A DNA stretch of 64,000 nt from Acheta domesticus. Taxonomy: Eukaryota; Arthropoda; Insecta; Orthoptera; Gryllidae. This document shows positions 22,517 through 32,188 of the stretch, one piece after another. Below the pieces are notes generated by a model. It did not search any database and was not told the origin of the DNA. It saw nothing but the letters and a program-made list of their open reading frames with translations. Position 1 is the first letter of the stretch, and each line of letters begins with the position of its first letter. The stretch is taken from NCBI GenBank assembly GCA_031308135.1, contig JAHLJT010009355.1, positions 10,491,177 to 10,555,176 of the forward strand, in the 5' to 3' direction. The position numbers and the translations under genes were made by a program.

Positions 22517-23192
22517 AGGGTTGGGGCAGAAGTCATGGCAACTATTTTTTTCTGAAAGAAATGTTATCGGATCGCAAAATTTCATTTATATATTGAAAGA
22601 AATGCTGCAGTAGGGTATGTTTACATTAACAGATAGCTCTGCAAGTGTCTCTGTTAGCACAGAGAGCAACTTGATATCAGTTGTCCGTCTACCGCCGTGC
22701 CAGGTGAATGTAACGTTTCCAGCAGCGCTCTTAATCCAAGGGAGTCATTCACGACGAAAGGAATGCCCGAGAATGTCACAGGGAATTGGTGAAAGCTCAT
22801 GGAATAAGGCCCTTCCGTACCGGACAGCCGCGAGATGCGCAGGAGAGTTTCTGCAAAGATGCGCAGCAACCGATCAGCAACGCACGTGACGACCTGTGAG
22901 TGTGCGGATCAGTGTGATGTGCGGTAATCGAGCATCTACCTCATCAGGCCTTTGGAACGGGTATGTAATGCTTTTCAAATTTCTGTAGTCGTATTCTCTA
23001 AAACGCCTTAGAACATGAAACGATCATTTCAAATACCTTAATAAATATGATAGCTTCAATTTTTGTGTGTTGATAAATGTTCATGCACTTATTTTATACC
23101 TTGTTCTTTCATTTATATATTTGAAATTTTCCTCACCTACTCATATTCTCTCAAAAAAAAAATAGTTACCATGACTTCTGCCCCAACCCTCA
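22517..23192 (+). mobile_element. mariner-like element, internally deleted (about 675 bp)
   Basis: Inverted ends AGGGTTGGGGCAGAAGTCAT at the left and the complement of ATGACTTCTGCCCCAACCCT at the right continue for about 15 bp (GG-AACTATTTTTTT) on each side. TA occurs 3 bp outside each GGG, consistent with TA duplication. The interior keeps a remnant of the transposase N-terminal helix-turn-helix region: KALPYRTAAR then GEFLQRCAATDQQRT on the plus strand, with frameshifts. A second copy lies at 63050-63470 on the minus strand. Confidence 0.75.
22740..22960 (+). pseudogene. mariner-type transposase N-terminal remnant
   Basis: In mariner transposases the N-terminal half binds the inverted repeats through two helix-turn-helix motifs. 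Here one frame reads KALPYRTAARCAGEFLQ and then DQQRT, which resembles the ALPYRTVARW...F...RTGRP block of many insect copies. A shifted frame after RT reads RPVSVR, and another CAVIEHLP, fitting the next conserved segment. No catalytic residues remain. At least two frameshifts separate the pieces. The assignment rests on short blocks, but the mariner-like ends support it. Confidence 0.55.
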
Positions 23193-23980
23193 TATTAATG
23201 TATCGTTCAAAGCAGAAAAAAATTATGTGATGTGTGAGGGAGTACAAATCACCGCCACCTCCCGCAATAAAAATATACACTACTGTAGTGTATCAAAGAA
23301 CTACCCAATGACTATAAGTCAAGGAACGTATATAATTTAGCTACGCGAAGCCACTCATAGACGATATTAGAAATACAGCTGGCATACACCGGCACCATAC
23401 AGGTGGAAGAGAGAAGAAAAATGAAAGAAAGGAGGGAAAAAAAGGGAGGCGGACGGAAGACGAGCTCTAGAAAGATAATTTAGGTGTCGAACGTTATAAC
23501 ATATTAAATAGTATTCGGGAATAGACGAATCAACGTCAACGGCGAATATAGGGATAGTACGGAACTTTGTGTATTAGGTAAGGAATAAGATCAAACTAGA
23601 AGAAAGGAAAAAGGAAGAATTGTCACGGCGCGGAAGTACGACGAGGGAGGACAACGCGACAGCACCCCAGAGAAAGCAAAAGCGCGCGAAGAACTCAAAG
23701 TAAGGCCTTTCCAGGTGTGAAAAAAAGATCAAAACAGTTAAAGACTAAATAATTTAAACTGTTTTTTCTGTTGTCAAAGTCGACCATTAAGTTGTAAAGA
23801 AGACTATTTGAATAAAATATTATGTTATATTTTTTGTGGTAAACAAGATTGATTATTGTGTGCAATCAAATACAAATTTTATCTTACAAATTTTGGAGAA
23901 GAATCTCCAAAAATTTGCCGTTCAACGCGCAACGATGTCAGGGCAACAGAATTAAATTATAATTATAGAAAGTTTAAAAA
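23193..23980. other. no gene seen
   Basis: 23255-23290 (CCGCCACCTCCCGCAATAAA) is a small fragment of SINE A 3' sequence. The rest is purine-rich, then AT-rich. Confidence 0.4.
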
Positions 23981-23994
23981 TTATCTGACTACTC

Positions 23995-24358
23995 ATTAAA
24001 AGAATTATATTGCAGTTACAATAAATTTTAAAGACATGCATCAGTCGGCCGTATACGCTCTATGGAGGAGGAGTGTACAACGTTACCCATGAATGATGGC
24101 TAAAGGTTAATATCAACAAGTTCATCTTCAATATGGAATTCATTCTTGTAATGGCTCGTTACCTTAAAATGTATATATAATCTCTTGTCTGCCGACAAGG
24201 TTGTTGCTTGTATAAAAACTTTTAAATTTAAATATGTCTTTAAAATTTGATATTTAAATATTTCTATTTAAGTATTGTCTTTAAAATTTATTGGAACTGC
24301 AATATAATTCTTTTAATGAATTTTCAAAACAGACAGTCTTTAACTAACCTGTTTTAAC
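23995..24358. mobile_element. foldback element with 44-bp inverted arms
   Basis: ATTAAAAGAATTATATTGCA with about 24 more bases (23994-24037) is complemented by the segment at 24276-24320, with a single mismatch. The direct repeat ttatctgactactc (23981-23994 and 24359-24372) flanks the whole. The right arm is followed by 38 bp of non-palindromic sequence before the duplication, so the exact terminus is unclear. Confidence 0.65.
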
Positions 24359-25041
24359 TTATCTGACTACTCTTACGGGACTAATGGCCTTAGTAATTGG
24401 CGCGCTCGGAATCACGGAATTAATCAATCAACGATACATTAAAACCCGCAAATTACTACACTTACGGGACTAATGGTCTTAGCAATTGACGCGCTCTGAA
24501 TCACGGGATAAATCAACGATGCATTAATACCCGCAAATGACTACACTTACGGGACTAATGGTCTTAGCAATTGACGCGCTCGGAATCACGGAATTAATCA
24601 ATCAACAATACATTAAAAACCCGCAAATGACTACACTTACGGGACTAATGGTCTTAGCAATTGACGCGCTCTGAATCACGGGATAAATCAATCAACGATG
24701 CATTAATACCCGCAAATGACTACACTTACGGGACTAATGGTCTTAGCAATTGACGCACTCAGAATCACGGATTCGATCAATCAATCAACGATACATTAAA
24801 ACCCGCAAATGACTACACTTACGGGACTGATAGTCTTAGCAATTGACGCGCTCGGAATCACGGGATAAATCAATCAACGATGCATTAATACCCGCAAATG
24901 ACTACACTTACGGGACTAATGGTCTTAGCAATTGACGCGCTCGGAATCACGGAATTAATCAACGATACATCAAAGCCTGAAAATGACTACACTTACGGGA
25001 CTAAAGATTTTAGCCATTGACGCGCTCGAAATCACGGGATA

Positions 25042-25075
<34 letters not shown>

Positions 25076-25100
25076 CCGGTACATGAATACCCGCAAAGGG
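24359..25100 (+). repeat. 85-93-bp satellite derived from the SINE A tail, 8 copies
   Basis: Units start with CTTACGGGACTAATGG at 24372, 24461, 24546, 24636, 24725, 24818, 24907 and 24992. Each has CTTAGCAATTGACGCGCTCG, a GGAATCACGG block and a short (AATC)n run. Spacings of 85, 89-90 and 93 differ mostly by 4 bp, the AATC step. The unit matches the 3' end of SINE A (CGGGACTAATTATCCTAGC, GTTGGCGCG, TCAATCAATCAACC at 41655-41720). The last unit ends in an expanded (AATC)n. Confidence 0.88.
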
Positions 25101-25200
25101 CTAGGCGCGCGCCCTGGCGGGCAGGTGGCGCCTGCGCCAGCGGGGCCGGCGATCAATGCGGCGCGACGTCTGACATTTGTCGGCGCAAAGAGTTTTAATT
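25101..25200. other. short CpG-rich patch
   Basis: GGCGCGCGCC and GCGCCTGCGCCAGCGGGGCC lie within 100 bases. No gene assignable. Confidence 0.3.
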
Positions 25201-26354
25201 AGTTTGTTCGAATGGCTGGGCCGGTCCGGCCAACACGTCGGTGACTCGCTATTTGCGGAATTAATTTTCACGAGAATACAGGCAAAAAAAGTTTTTTCCG
25301 AAGAACTTTGACGCTTGTTTTCCATATCAGTGCGTGTTTTGATGAATTTTTTTTGTCCTTGCGAAAAGTGTGTTTTTTTAGAGGTCGCAGCTGTGATTGT
25401 AAGGTTCACAAAAAGTGGAAATTTTATTCCAAGTTATTGTCATGTATTAAATGTTAACACTAAGTAGTGTATATTCTTTGCTTATCTATTTTACTTTTTG
25501 ATGGAAATGTTTTTTTTTGAAAAGCATGCCGTCTAATAATAAAGCTTCCATTGAAAGGATAATTATTTGTAATATGTTTATAAGTTAGAAAATGTTATAA
25601 AAGTTGATGTATTGAGCATGAATTTTGCTATTGTGCTTTGAATTTATGTATTTCTGTATGTAAGGAAGAAAGTGTTTCACATTACGGTCTTGGGATTTTA
25701 GATTGTGTACTGTCAAAAGAGTAGGTTCAAAAGAGAGATTTCCTGAAAACGTTTCTTTTAACATTCATATCGAAGTTAAAAATATGTCTCGATCAGATCT
25801 ATTGACGTAATAAATTATGAGAGCTGATCCTCTGTGTTAAGAAACTAGACACATTTGGGTTTCCGGACATTTATCATTGAAAAAGATCAGTACTTTCAAT
25901 TCAAATGTCAGATAGTGCAATTCTGTGCTTAAGCTTCATTCCTCTCATAAAAGCTAATTATTTTGACGTCTTCAGGCCGAAGAGAAATAGACGCTGAGAA
26001 ACTCAAATATCGAGATGTCTGAAATTAAACTTACGAATATAGTTTCACTATCAGGCGCCCGCGATTGTTTTGTTTTCAATAGCAGTCTGTCACGAGAGAA
26101 GAGATATTGATACTTTGCAAATGGAAAGAAAGGCAGTTGCCTTTGGAAAAACATGTTTTAATTCAACCCAATGAAACAAATAAACTTTATATACATCTAA
26201 ATTAATATTAAAACGGAATCTATCATTATTTCTCTCATTGACTTTAGAAGTTTTCACGTAATAACCCACGCCCGTATAGCTGACACAGCCGAATGAAACA
26301 TTTGTTTTCTGAAACGTGCAAAAACACGAGAATTTATTTGTGAGAAAGTATAAA
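25201..26354. other. AT-rich, no gene seen
   Basis: No coding or repeat signal recognised. Confidence 0.4.
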
Positions 26355-26388
26355 TGATATTTAATATTTTTCCTTTCTGTCTATATTA

Positions 26389-26390
<2 letters not shown>

Positions 26391-26436
<46 letters not shown>
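26391..26436. repeat. (AT)n microsatellite
   Basis: Uninterrupted AT run of about 23 units between the flank and arm of the palindromic element. Confidence 0.97.
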
Positions 26437-26438
<2 letters not shown>

Positions 26439-26512
26439 CACTTGGTCCATCATTTATAAGACAGAAATCTTTTAAATAACAGCTTTATATACTAAAATAA
26501 TACAAATTTCCC

Positions 26513-26548
26513 ACAACGTTTCGGAAACATTTGGTTTCCATCATCAGG
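26513..26548 (-). ncRNA. hammerhead-like ribozyme motif, left arm
   Basis: On the minus strand: CCTGATGA, T, stem GGAAAC / loop CAAAT / stem GTTTCC, then GAAACGTTGT. This matches the hammerhead core CUGANGA, stem II, GAAAC, except for one extra base after CUGAUGA. Stem III and the cleavage triplet could not be placed. Confidence 0.4.
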
Positions 26549-26637
26549 TGACAAATAATTATAATATATAAAAACAATGGAAAAGTGCAAAACAGAAGAA
26601 CTTTTCCATTGTTTTTATAAATTATAATTATTTGTCA

Positions 26638-26672
26638 CCTGATGATGGAAACCAAATGTTTCCGAAACGTTG
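26638..26672 (+). ncRNA. hammerhead-like ribozyme motif, right arm
   Basis: Mirror copy of the left-arm motif: CTGATGA at 26639-26645, a 6-bp stem II, GAAAC at 26664-26668. It carries the same unpaired T between core and stem. Confidence 0.4.
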
Positions 26673-26939
26673 TGGGAAATTTGTATTCTTTTAATATATA
26701 AAGCTGTTATTTAAATGATTTCTGTCTTATGAACGATGGATCAACTGATGAGATATATAAATGATATTGATGTGTTACCTAATGCTGTTCTATTTACATA
26801 TATTCACATTCGCCACATTACCTTCACGCATGTTATTACGACCTGTGCGAAGTGAATTTGATTTTGACCGTATTCTACTGAAAAAAATAAGCTTTTCATT
26901 TGACGGTTCTCCCAAAAGAGTGTCACTGAATGAGATATT

Positions 26940-27110
26940 TCGCGTCCAGCGAGCTCTCACGGTGGCTAGCGGTCCTCCAAGTTGCATGCGCCCGTCGGTG
27001 GGGGCGTGTCCTCGTGCGGGCGCGAACATTGGGAACAGCGCCGGGGCTTTACGTCCGTCGTGATGGGCCGGTCGTTGCCAACCAGACGCGCGACAGACTG
27101 CCAGCGGAAT
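26940..27110. promoter_or_regulatory. CpG-rich patch
   Basis: CpG-dense DNA next to the CCGCCC minisatellite. Overlapping short ORFs are compositional. Confidence 0.3.
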
Positions 27111-27124
27111 AATGCACGCGGAGC

Positions 27125-27225
27125 AAACGAGGCCCGCCCCCGTCCACGCCCCCGCCCCCGCCCCCGCCACCGCCCCCGCCACCGCCCCCGCCACCGCCCC
27201 CGCCACCGCCACCGCCACCGCCACC
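27125..27225. repeat. (CCGCCC/CCGCCA)n minisatellite
   Basis: C-rich hexamer array. It is the same motif family as the large array at 60690-60960. Confidence 0.9.
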
Positions 27226-27284
27226 TGCTGCCGGCCCGCCGCGGACACGCTGCGTCGCGCCGATCGGTGTTCGGTAGTGGCTAG

Positions 27285-27540
27285 CGATGGCGAAAAAACA
27301 TCGATGGTTTTAAAACATCGATGTTTTCCACCAGAAACATCGATATGTTAACATCGATAATTTGCTTTCGATGTTTTTTAACGTCGATATTTTGTTTTTG
27401 ATGTTTTCCACCAGAAACATCGATATTTTGCTTTCGATGGTTTTTACGTCAATATTTTGTTTTTGATGTTTTCCACCAGAAAAATCGATATTTTGCTTTC
27501 GATGTTGTTTTTTACGACGATATTTTGTTGCAAAAACTTT
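27285..27540. repeat. ATCGAT-rich tandem repeat (about 65-80 bp units)
   Basis: CCACCAGAAA-centred units at 27328, 27408 and 27473 are each flanked by ACATCGAT / ATCGATATTTTG inverted pairs. The left edge TAGTGGCTAGCGATGGCGAA resembles the terminal part of some hAT elements, which carry clustered ATCGAT subterminal motifs. No right terminus was found. Confidence 0.6.
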
Positions 27541-27820
27541 CATTTATGAATTACACTGCGATCTTGAGACGAATCTTTAAAATAGAAACCCATCATCTAG
27601 ATAAATCTACAGGGCGTCGAAATGCACTAATATTTAAGTTTCATCAGAAATTTGGCATAGCCTGAAATTGCCCCAAGATCTTCAATTACACAATGCACTT
27701 TATTGATTCAAAGTTTCTTTTGTATTATACACAATGATGTATAAAACAGAGGTTAATAAAAGGAACAGCAGAGGCTGTAATAAAAAGGAACTTATAATTT
27801 TTTTTACATTCTTAAAATGT
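27541..27820. other. AT-rich, no gene seen
   Basis: Nothing recognisable besides the ribozyme-like motif just after it. Confidence 0.4.
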
Positions 27821-27857
27821 ACAACGTTTCGCGACTATTTTGCGTCGCTTCCTCAGG
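27821..27857 (-). ncRNA. hammerhead-like motif with different stem II
   Basis: Minus strand: CCTGAGGA, A, stem GCGAC / loop GCAAAATA / stem GTCGC, GAAACGTTGT. The flanks agree with the motifs at 26513 and 26638, while both sides of stem II have changed together. Position 7 of the core (G here) is known to be variable in hammerheads. Confidence 0.4.
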
Positions 27858-27905
27858 TACTGCCTTAATCCATTGCCACTATTTTTTATCGTTGCAAAAG
27901 TGAAT

Positions 27906-28068
27906 ATACTGCGATTTTCGTAACTTTCGTAATCAGCTGTTGACGGTTTCAACCAATCGGTAGCTTGAACGTCACCATAGTGACGTCACTAGCAAAATGT
28001 AAGCTCCCGATTGGATGACAGGGAAACAGCTGATTCCTGTCAGGGGCAAAGTTACAAAAATCGCAATA
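27906..28068. mobile_element. foldback MITE with CRE and CCAAT motifs
   Basis: ATACTGCGATTTTCGTAACT at the left and the complement of AAAGTTACAAAAATCGCAAT at the right are inverted ends. Inner blocks (AATCAGCTGTT, CCAATCGGTAGCTT) also recur inverted. The centre carries TGACGTCA at 27981-27988. A relative is at 54907-55133. Confidence 0.65.
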
Positions 28069-28169
28069 TAATGCTTGATGCATCGTATGTGCATAATACG
28101 CAATCAATAACCATTTGAACCGACAGTCAAAAAACTCCTCTGCTCTAACAATGCATTCGTGTATAAAAA

Positions 28170-28505
28170 TGCTTTCGTTGGGGGGGAGGTGGACGTGTTG
28201 GCCGCGCAGCGCCGCCTGTCGCGATTGGCGCCGGGCGTGCGCCTCGCCCCGACGCGTGTTCCGCCGCCGCCGCCGCCGCCGCCCTCTTGTGCGGCGCCAC
28301 TTCCCTCGCCCGGGGCGGCGCCTAAGCCCTCGCTCCGCGCCATCGCTCTTCGCAGCCCGGCTGCTTCCGCCGCCGCCGCCGCCACCGTCTAATCCTTCCG
28401 CCGCGCTCTCGGGCGGGCGCCCCGCCCACGCACCTCGCCCTCTTCCGTCGCCCTGCACTCCCCTGCCCTGCGTCCCACCTCACGACTCGATCCCCTCCCC
28501 GCTCT
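28170..28505. promoter_or_regulatory. CpG island with GCC repeats
   Basis: CpG-dense DNA with (CCG)n runs at 28260-28285 and 28368-28390. ORFs of 77-170 codons on both strands are compositional. It is next to a SINE A copy. It may be promoter-like, but no exon is assignable. Confidence 0.35.
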
Positions 28506-28795
28506 CACCTTATACACGCACTTACACTCACGTGCACTCCACTACCACACGTGCCGGGAGACCGGTCGGGAGCTTACAGCTTCTCCAGGCTGGGGCAGTG
28601 CCCCGCTGGTGGGAGATACCTGGTTGAGGGAAACCCTGCTAGTCGACGGTAGTTCGGCACCGGATCTCTTCATTCAGCGAAATCACCTCCACCTCCCAAT
28701 GAAAAAAACACGCATTACACATACGGAAGTAATGACCTCTGTAGTTAACGCTCCCGGAATAACGAACAACCAAACAACCAATCAAGCTTCTCCCT
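28505..28795 (+). repeat. SINE family A, 3' domain
   Basis: It contains CACTACCACACGTGCCGGGA, GACCGGTCGGGAGCTTACAG, GGGGCAGTGCCCCGCTGGTG, GGAGATACCTGGTTG, GCACCGGATCTCTTCATTCA, GTAATGACCTCTGTAG and an AACCAACCAATCAA-type end. These are collinear with 54240-54500 and 41500-41720. The 5' domain is absent. Confidence 0.82.
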
Positions 28796-29424
28796 GCATC
28801 ACTCCGCTCCCCCCCTCCGCCCTGTCTCTCCAAGCACCGCCTAGTCCGGCCTCACCCCATTCCATCCCGCTCCACTTCCCTGTGCCTTGCTTCAACTCGC
28901 ACCCTCCCGCTCCATCCCTGTCCATTTTGCTCCACCCTGCTCCAAGCCGCTCCATCTACTTCACTCCGCTCCATCCCGCTCTACCCCACTCTACCCATCT
29001 CCTCTCCACTCCACCCCTTCCATCCCGCTTCACCTCGTTTCACTCCTCTCCACTCCGCTCTATGTCCCTCTACCTTCGATCCACCCCAGTCTACCCAGCC
29101 CTACCCCGCTCCATCCCGCTTCATCTCACTCCACTCTGCCCCACTCCGCTTCTTCCCTCTCCACCTTGCCTCGCCCCGCATCGCCGACATCCGGCCTTGC
29201 CCCGCTTCACTCCTCTCCACGATCTTCCATTCTCATTGCGAACAGGGTCCCCACTCCGCCTGCTGTTCCTCACGGCGTCCTCAGTTTCCCTGCCCCCTAC
29301 ACAACGTCTCTCCCTCCACGTCCAGTCGTCTTTTTCTAGGGTGCCAGAGCCTCACCACGCCCTACTCTGCGCTTCCCCTTTCAAGAGTCCCTCTCCCTTC
29401 GCCCCCATTTACCAAACATCCCAA
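28796..29424. repeat. degenerate C-rich minisatellite (CTCCATCCCG-like)
   Basis: About 600 bp of degenerate 10-15-bp pyrimidine units (variants of CTCCATCCCGCT, CTCCACCCCG, CTCTACCC). It yields a spurious 342-codon plus-strand ORF rich in Ser, Pro and Leu. It lies between two SINE A copies in opposite orientation. Confidence 0.75.
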
Positions 29425-29740
29425 CTTCAGAGGTCACTAGTTGTGTGTGCTTTTTATCGGGAGGTGGCAGTGATCTTTTCCCTGCTTGGTGACGAGATCC
29501 GGCGCCGACCTACAGTCGTCTATAGGGGTTTTCCCCTCAGCCAGATATCTCTCACAAGCGGCGAACCGCCCCAGCCGGGACAAGCTCTCAGCTCCCGGCC
29601 GGTCTCCCGCCATGTGTGGTACTGTAGTGCATGTTAGTCTAAGTGTGTGTAAGTAAGGGGTGAGGATAGGACAAGGAAGAAGAAGAAGGAAAGATCGCGC
29701 GTGGTCCGTGGCCTGTTATATACTCTCTGATCCTAACCTC
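29425..29740 (-). repeat. SINE family A, middle and 3' domains
   Basis: Read on the minus strand: GGCCACGGACCACGCGCGAT, pyrimidine spacer, CTAACATGCACTACAGTACC, GGCGGGAGACCGGCCGGGAG, GGGGCGGTTCGCCGC, GGTCGGCGCCGGATCTCGTC, and CACTGCCACCTCCCGATAAA. It is collinear with the plus copies elsewhere. Confidence 0.82.
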
Positions 29741-30640
29741 CGCGCCGCCAGGGTCTTCACACCATTCTTTCCTTGTCTCAGCCGCCCAGAACCTTTTCTC
29801 AGCCGAACGCTTGTTTCCATCTGAGTTTCGTATCTTCCGCTTCGTCCTGCTTCCCTGCGAACCGCTCTCCCGGCCCAACGTCCTGCTTTCCATGTCCATC
29901 CCGACGCCTACGCCCCGTTCGCCCGCCCCCACGAGCCGTGCCCCGCACCGGGCTTCCACGCCCCACCCGTGGCCCGCGCCGCGCCGCCACACTGCTTCCG
30001 CCCTTCCGGCGGGAGGCTTTGCATCTCGCAGCCGTCTGCCCGTCCACGCCCCTCCCGACGCTGTCGATTCCTCCCTCATTTTTCTTCCTGCGTCATCGCG
30101 TGCCCTCTCCCGTCAATACTATCCCGTTCCCTCTGCCATCCCCACAGTCCCTTCCCCCTTCAAAGTACTCCATTTCCTCAGTTAAACTTTTTTGCGTACG
30201 CCACTATTCATATCTTCTTTTAAACACGACTAATAGATAATGTGCAACTCTTTTGCCGCTTTTCCACTTCAGATCTATCTCAACCTTTTTCTTCTCTGTT
30301 CAATTCTTCCCCTAGTACCTTACCATTTACTTGCCGTGAACCCATCTGCCACCCACCTCACAGTCAGCCGAAATATTATCCCTGCCCCTCATTTCGGCAC
30401 CACTCACTTCACGTCACAGACTCCCTCTCTTGCGGCACCGTTCTTCCTTCCGGTTGGCAAAGAAATCGCCTCTCAGGCCTTCTCCACACCTTCAATCACC
30501 AACTCCCTCTTCTCCAGCGTATCGCATCCCACCTCAACCCATCCCTTCGATTCAGTTGAACTCCGCGCCCCTCTTCAGGTACTGCTCTTTCTCTCCGCAG
30601 CCGCCTTGTACTCGTTTCACCGCTGCACAGTCCTCGCTCG
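29741..30640. other. pyrimidine-rich low-complexity DNA, no gene seen
   Basis: C/T-rich on the plus strand, with patches of CpG. ORFs up to 176 codons are Pro/Ser-rich and overlap in all plus frames, indicating composition rather than coding. Confidence 0.45.
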
Positions 30641-30990
30641 ATCCCCAGCCTTATCCGCCTGCCCCCCACCCCTCACCCGCTTCCGCCCCCGCCCCGCCCC
30701 CGGGGGTGGATGTCGCCCCCGCCCGCCGCTCCGGAACGTCACCCGGAGTCGCAACGCAACCCTTTATTGACTCGGGCGCAGCTTTCCGCTTGTTTACCCT
30801 GACTCTGTCTCCGGGCTTTTAACCACTTCCCCTTCCGTGCCCCCGCCCCCTCCCCCGCCGCCCGCGCGGAGCCTTCGGCGGTCGGGGGCCGAGGCGGCGC
30901 TGAAGGCGGCGCCAAGGCGAGGGATAGGGGTCGAAGCTGCGAGGAGCGGAGCAACGGGTGGGGGAGTGCACGCAGGCTACAGAACGGACT
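30641..30990. promoter_or_regulatory. CpG island
   Basis: CCGCCCCCGCCCCGCCCCCG and CCCCCGCCGCCCGCGCGG mark a CpG-dense block that ends sharply in AT-rich DNA. No exon identified. Confidence 0.35.
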
Positions 30991-32180
30991 GGGCTTGGCA
31001 AAGACGTACACACAATCTGTATTTATTAGCACATAACTAGAGTTTAGATCCAATAATAAATCAAGACAATGTACGTGCTGGAAAATCAACGTTTCTGCAT
31101 GTTTATTCCGTCTGTTATTCTTAGTTTACTAATTTTCTTCATTTGGGCTGTTATTCATACTTCACTAATTTTTGCGATGTAATCCCTGATGCACGCTCAG
31201 AAAGGGCAGAGCCGTTGATATCTTAACGAACATAGTTTTTATTAATTATTGGTCGTAAACAGGAGATTCATTTTAAGACATAGTATATAAAGAGATCAAA
31301 AGGAATAGATATTCCAAGAAAAAAAATTGAAATGAAATTTAATTACAATGGAGACAAAAATGATTTTGTGGAATTATTTGAAGAATCTGCATCTTTTGCA
31401 GAATAATTTTCATTTTTGAAAGAAATAGAAAATCATGGGATTATATTAAGGGCAGACGTATCCCGCTTCGTTCGTAATTCGAATATTGTGTTTGTCACGT
31501 GAGGTGAAGAATTTCCGTGGCTTGGAATAAAGGACCCACGAAGTCATGAATCCCCTTCTTATGAAGTATGGTTCTGAATGATGTATTATTAGTGCCATAA
31601 TTCTTTATCCCTGTGAATGAATGAATTCATGCATGAATGAATTGGCTCGAACAGACAATACGAACAAATAAATCATTCATTCATTCACAAGAATTAAAAA
31701 GTTTGGTTCTTGTACAACTGATAGTTCACAGCCATGTCGTAGAGGAAAAGTGGCTTCACAACCTAGTGGGTTAGGCAACTCTGGCACTTATCCACTCATT
31801 GATGATATGTACGAAATAATGTTTGAAAGATGAGCGTAGAGTAGACCGCATCCCACCATTAATTTGATGGATCTATCAGCCAATCGTTCTCGAATAGATT
31901 CCAGTGAAAGAATCTTGGAAATTGACGCTTAAAAAATGGAGTAGACGTATTCATCCGTGAAATGTACGGGGAAGACTTCACCATAGTTAATTACGGATGA
32001 GGCGCTTACGTTGGCAGTTAAAAGTGTGTATTTTTATTCATATATATTTTTCTTTCGGTATTACGTAGTCCAGTTACAATTTTTCATATGCATTAGTTGC
32101 CTTACAACTATTCTACTTTCCTAATTTTACTGGGCCCTGTGGGTCGAGGAAAAGAGCGAGTATTTTTTGACGCGTAAATT
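30991..32180. other. AT-rich, no gene seen
   Basis: A small inverted (GAAT)n/(ATTC)n pair occurs at 31612-31690. Nothing else recognisable. Confidence 0.4.
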
Positions 32181-32188
32181 GCTTAGAT

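Larger units (their letters stand above)
26355..26757. mobile_element. palindromic (Penelope-like?) element
   Basis: The arms at 26445-26586 and 26600-26746 are near-perfect complements over about 140 bp around a 13-bp centre. A single-arm copy of the same unit lies at 33680-33880 and shares the outer flank (AATATTTTTC, CTATATTACTAATATAT). Each arm has a hammerhead-like motif. Head-to-head terminal repeats with hammerhead motifs are known in Penelope-like retroelements. No reverse transcriptase is present here, so the class is inferred. Confidence 0.55.

Noticed and set aside
28609..29637. 342-codon plus-strand ORF
   Set aside because: It runs from a SINE through a C-rich minisatellite into a reversed SINE. 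Low complexity and not a gene.
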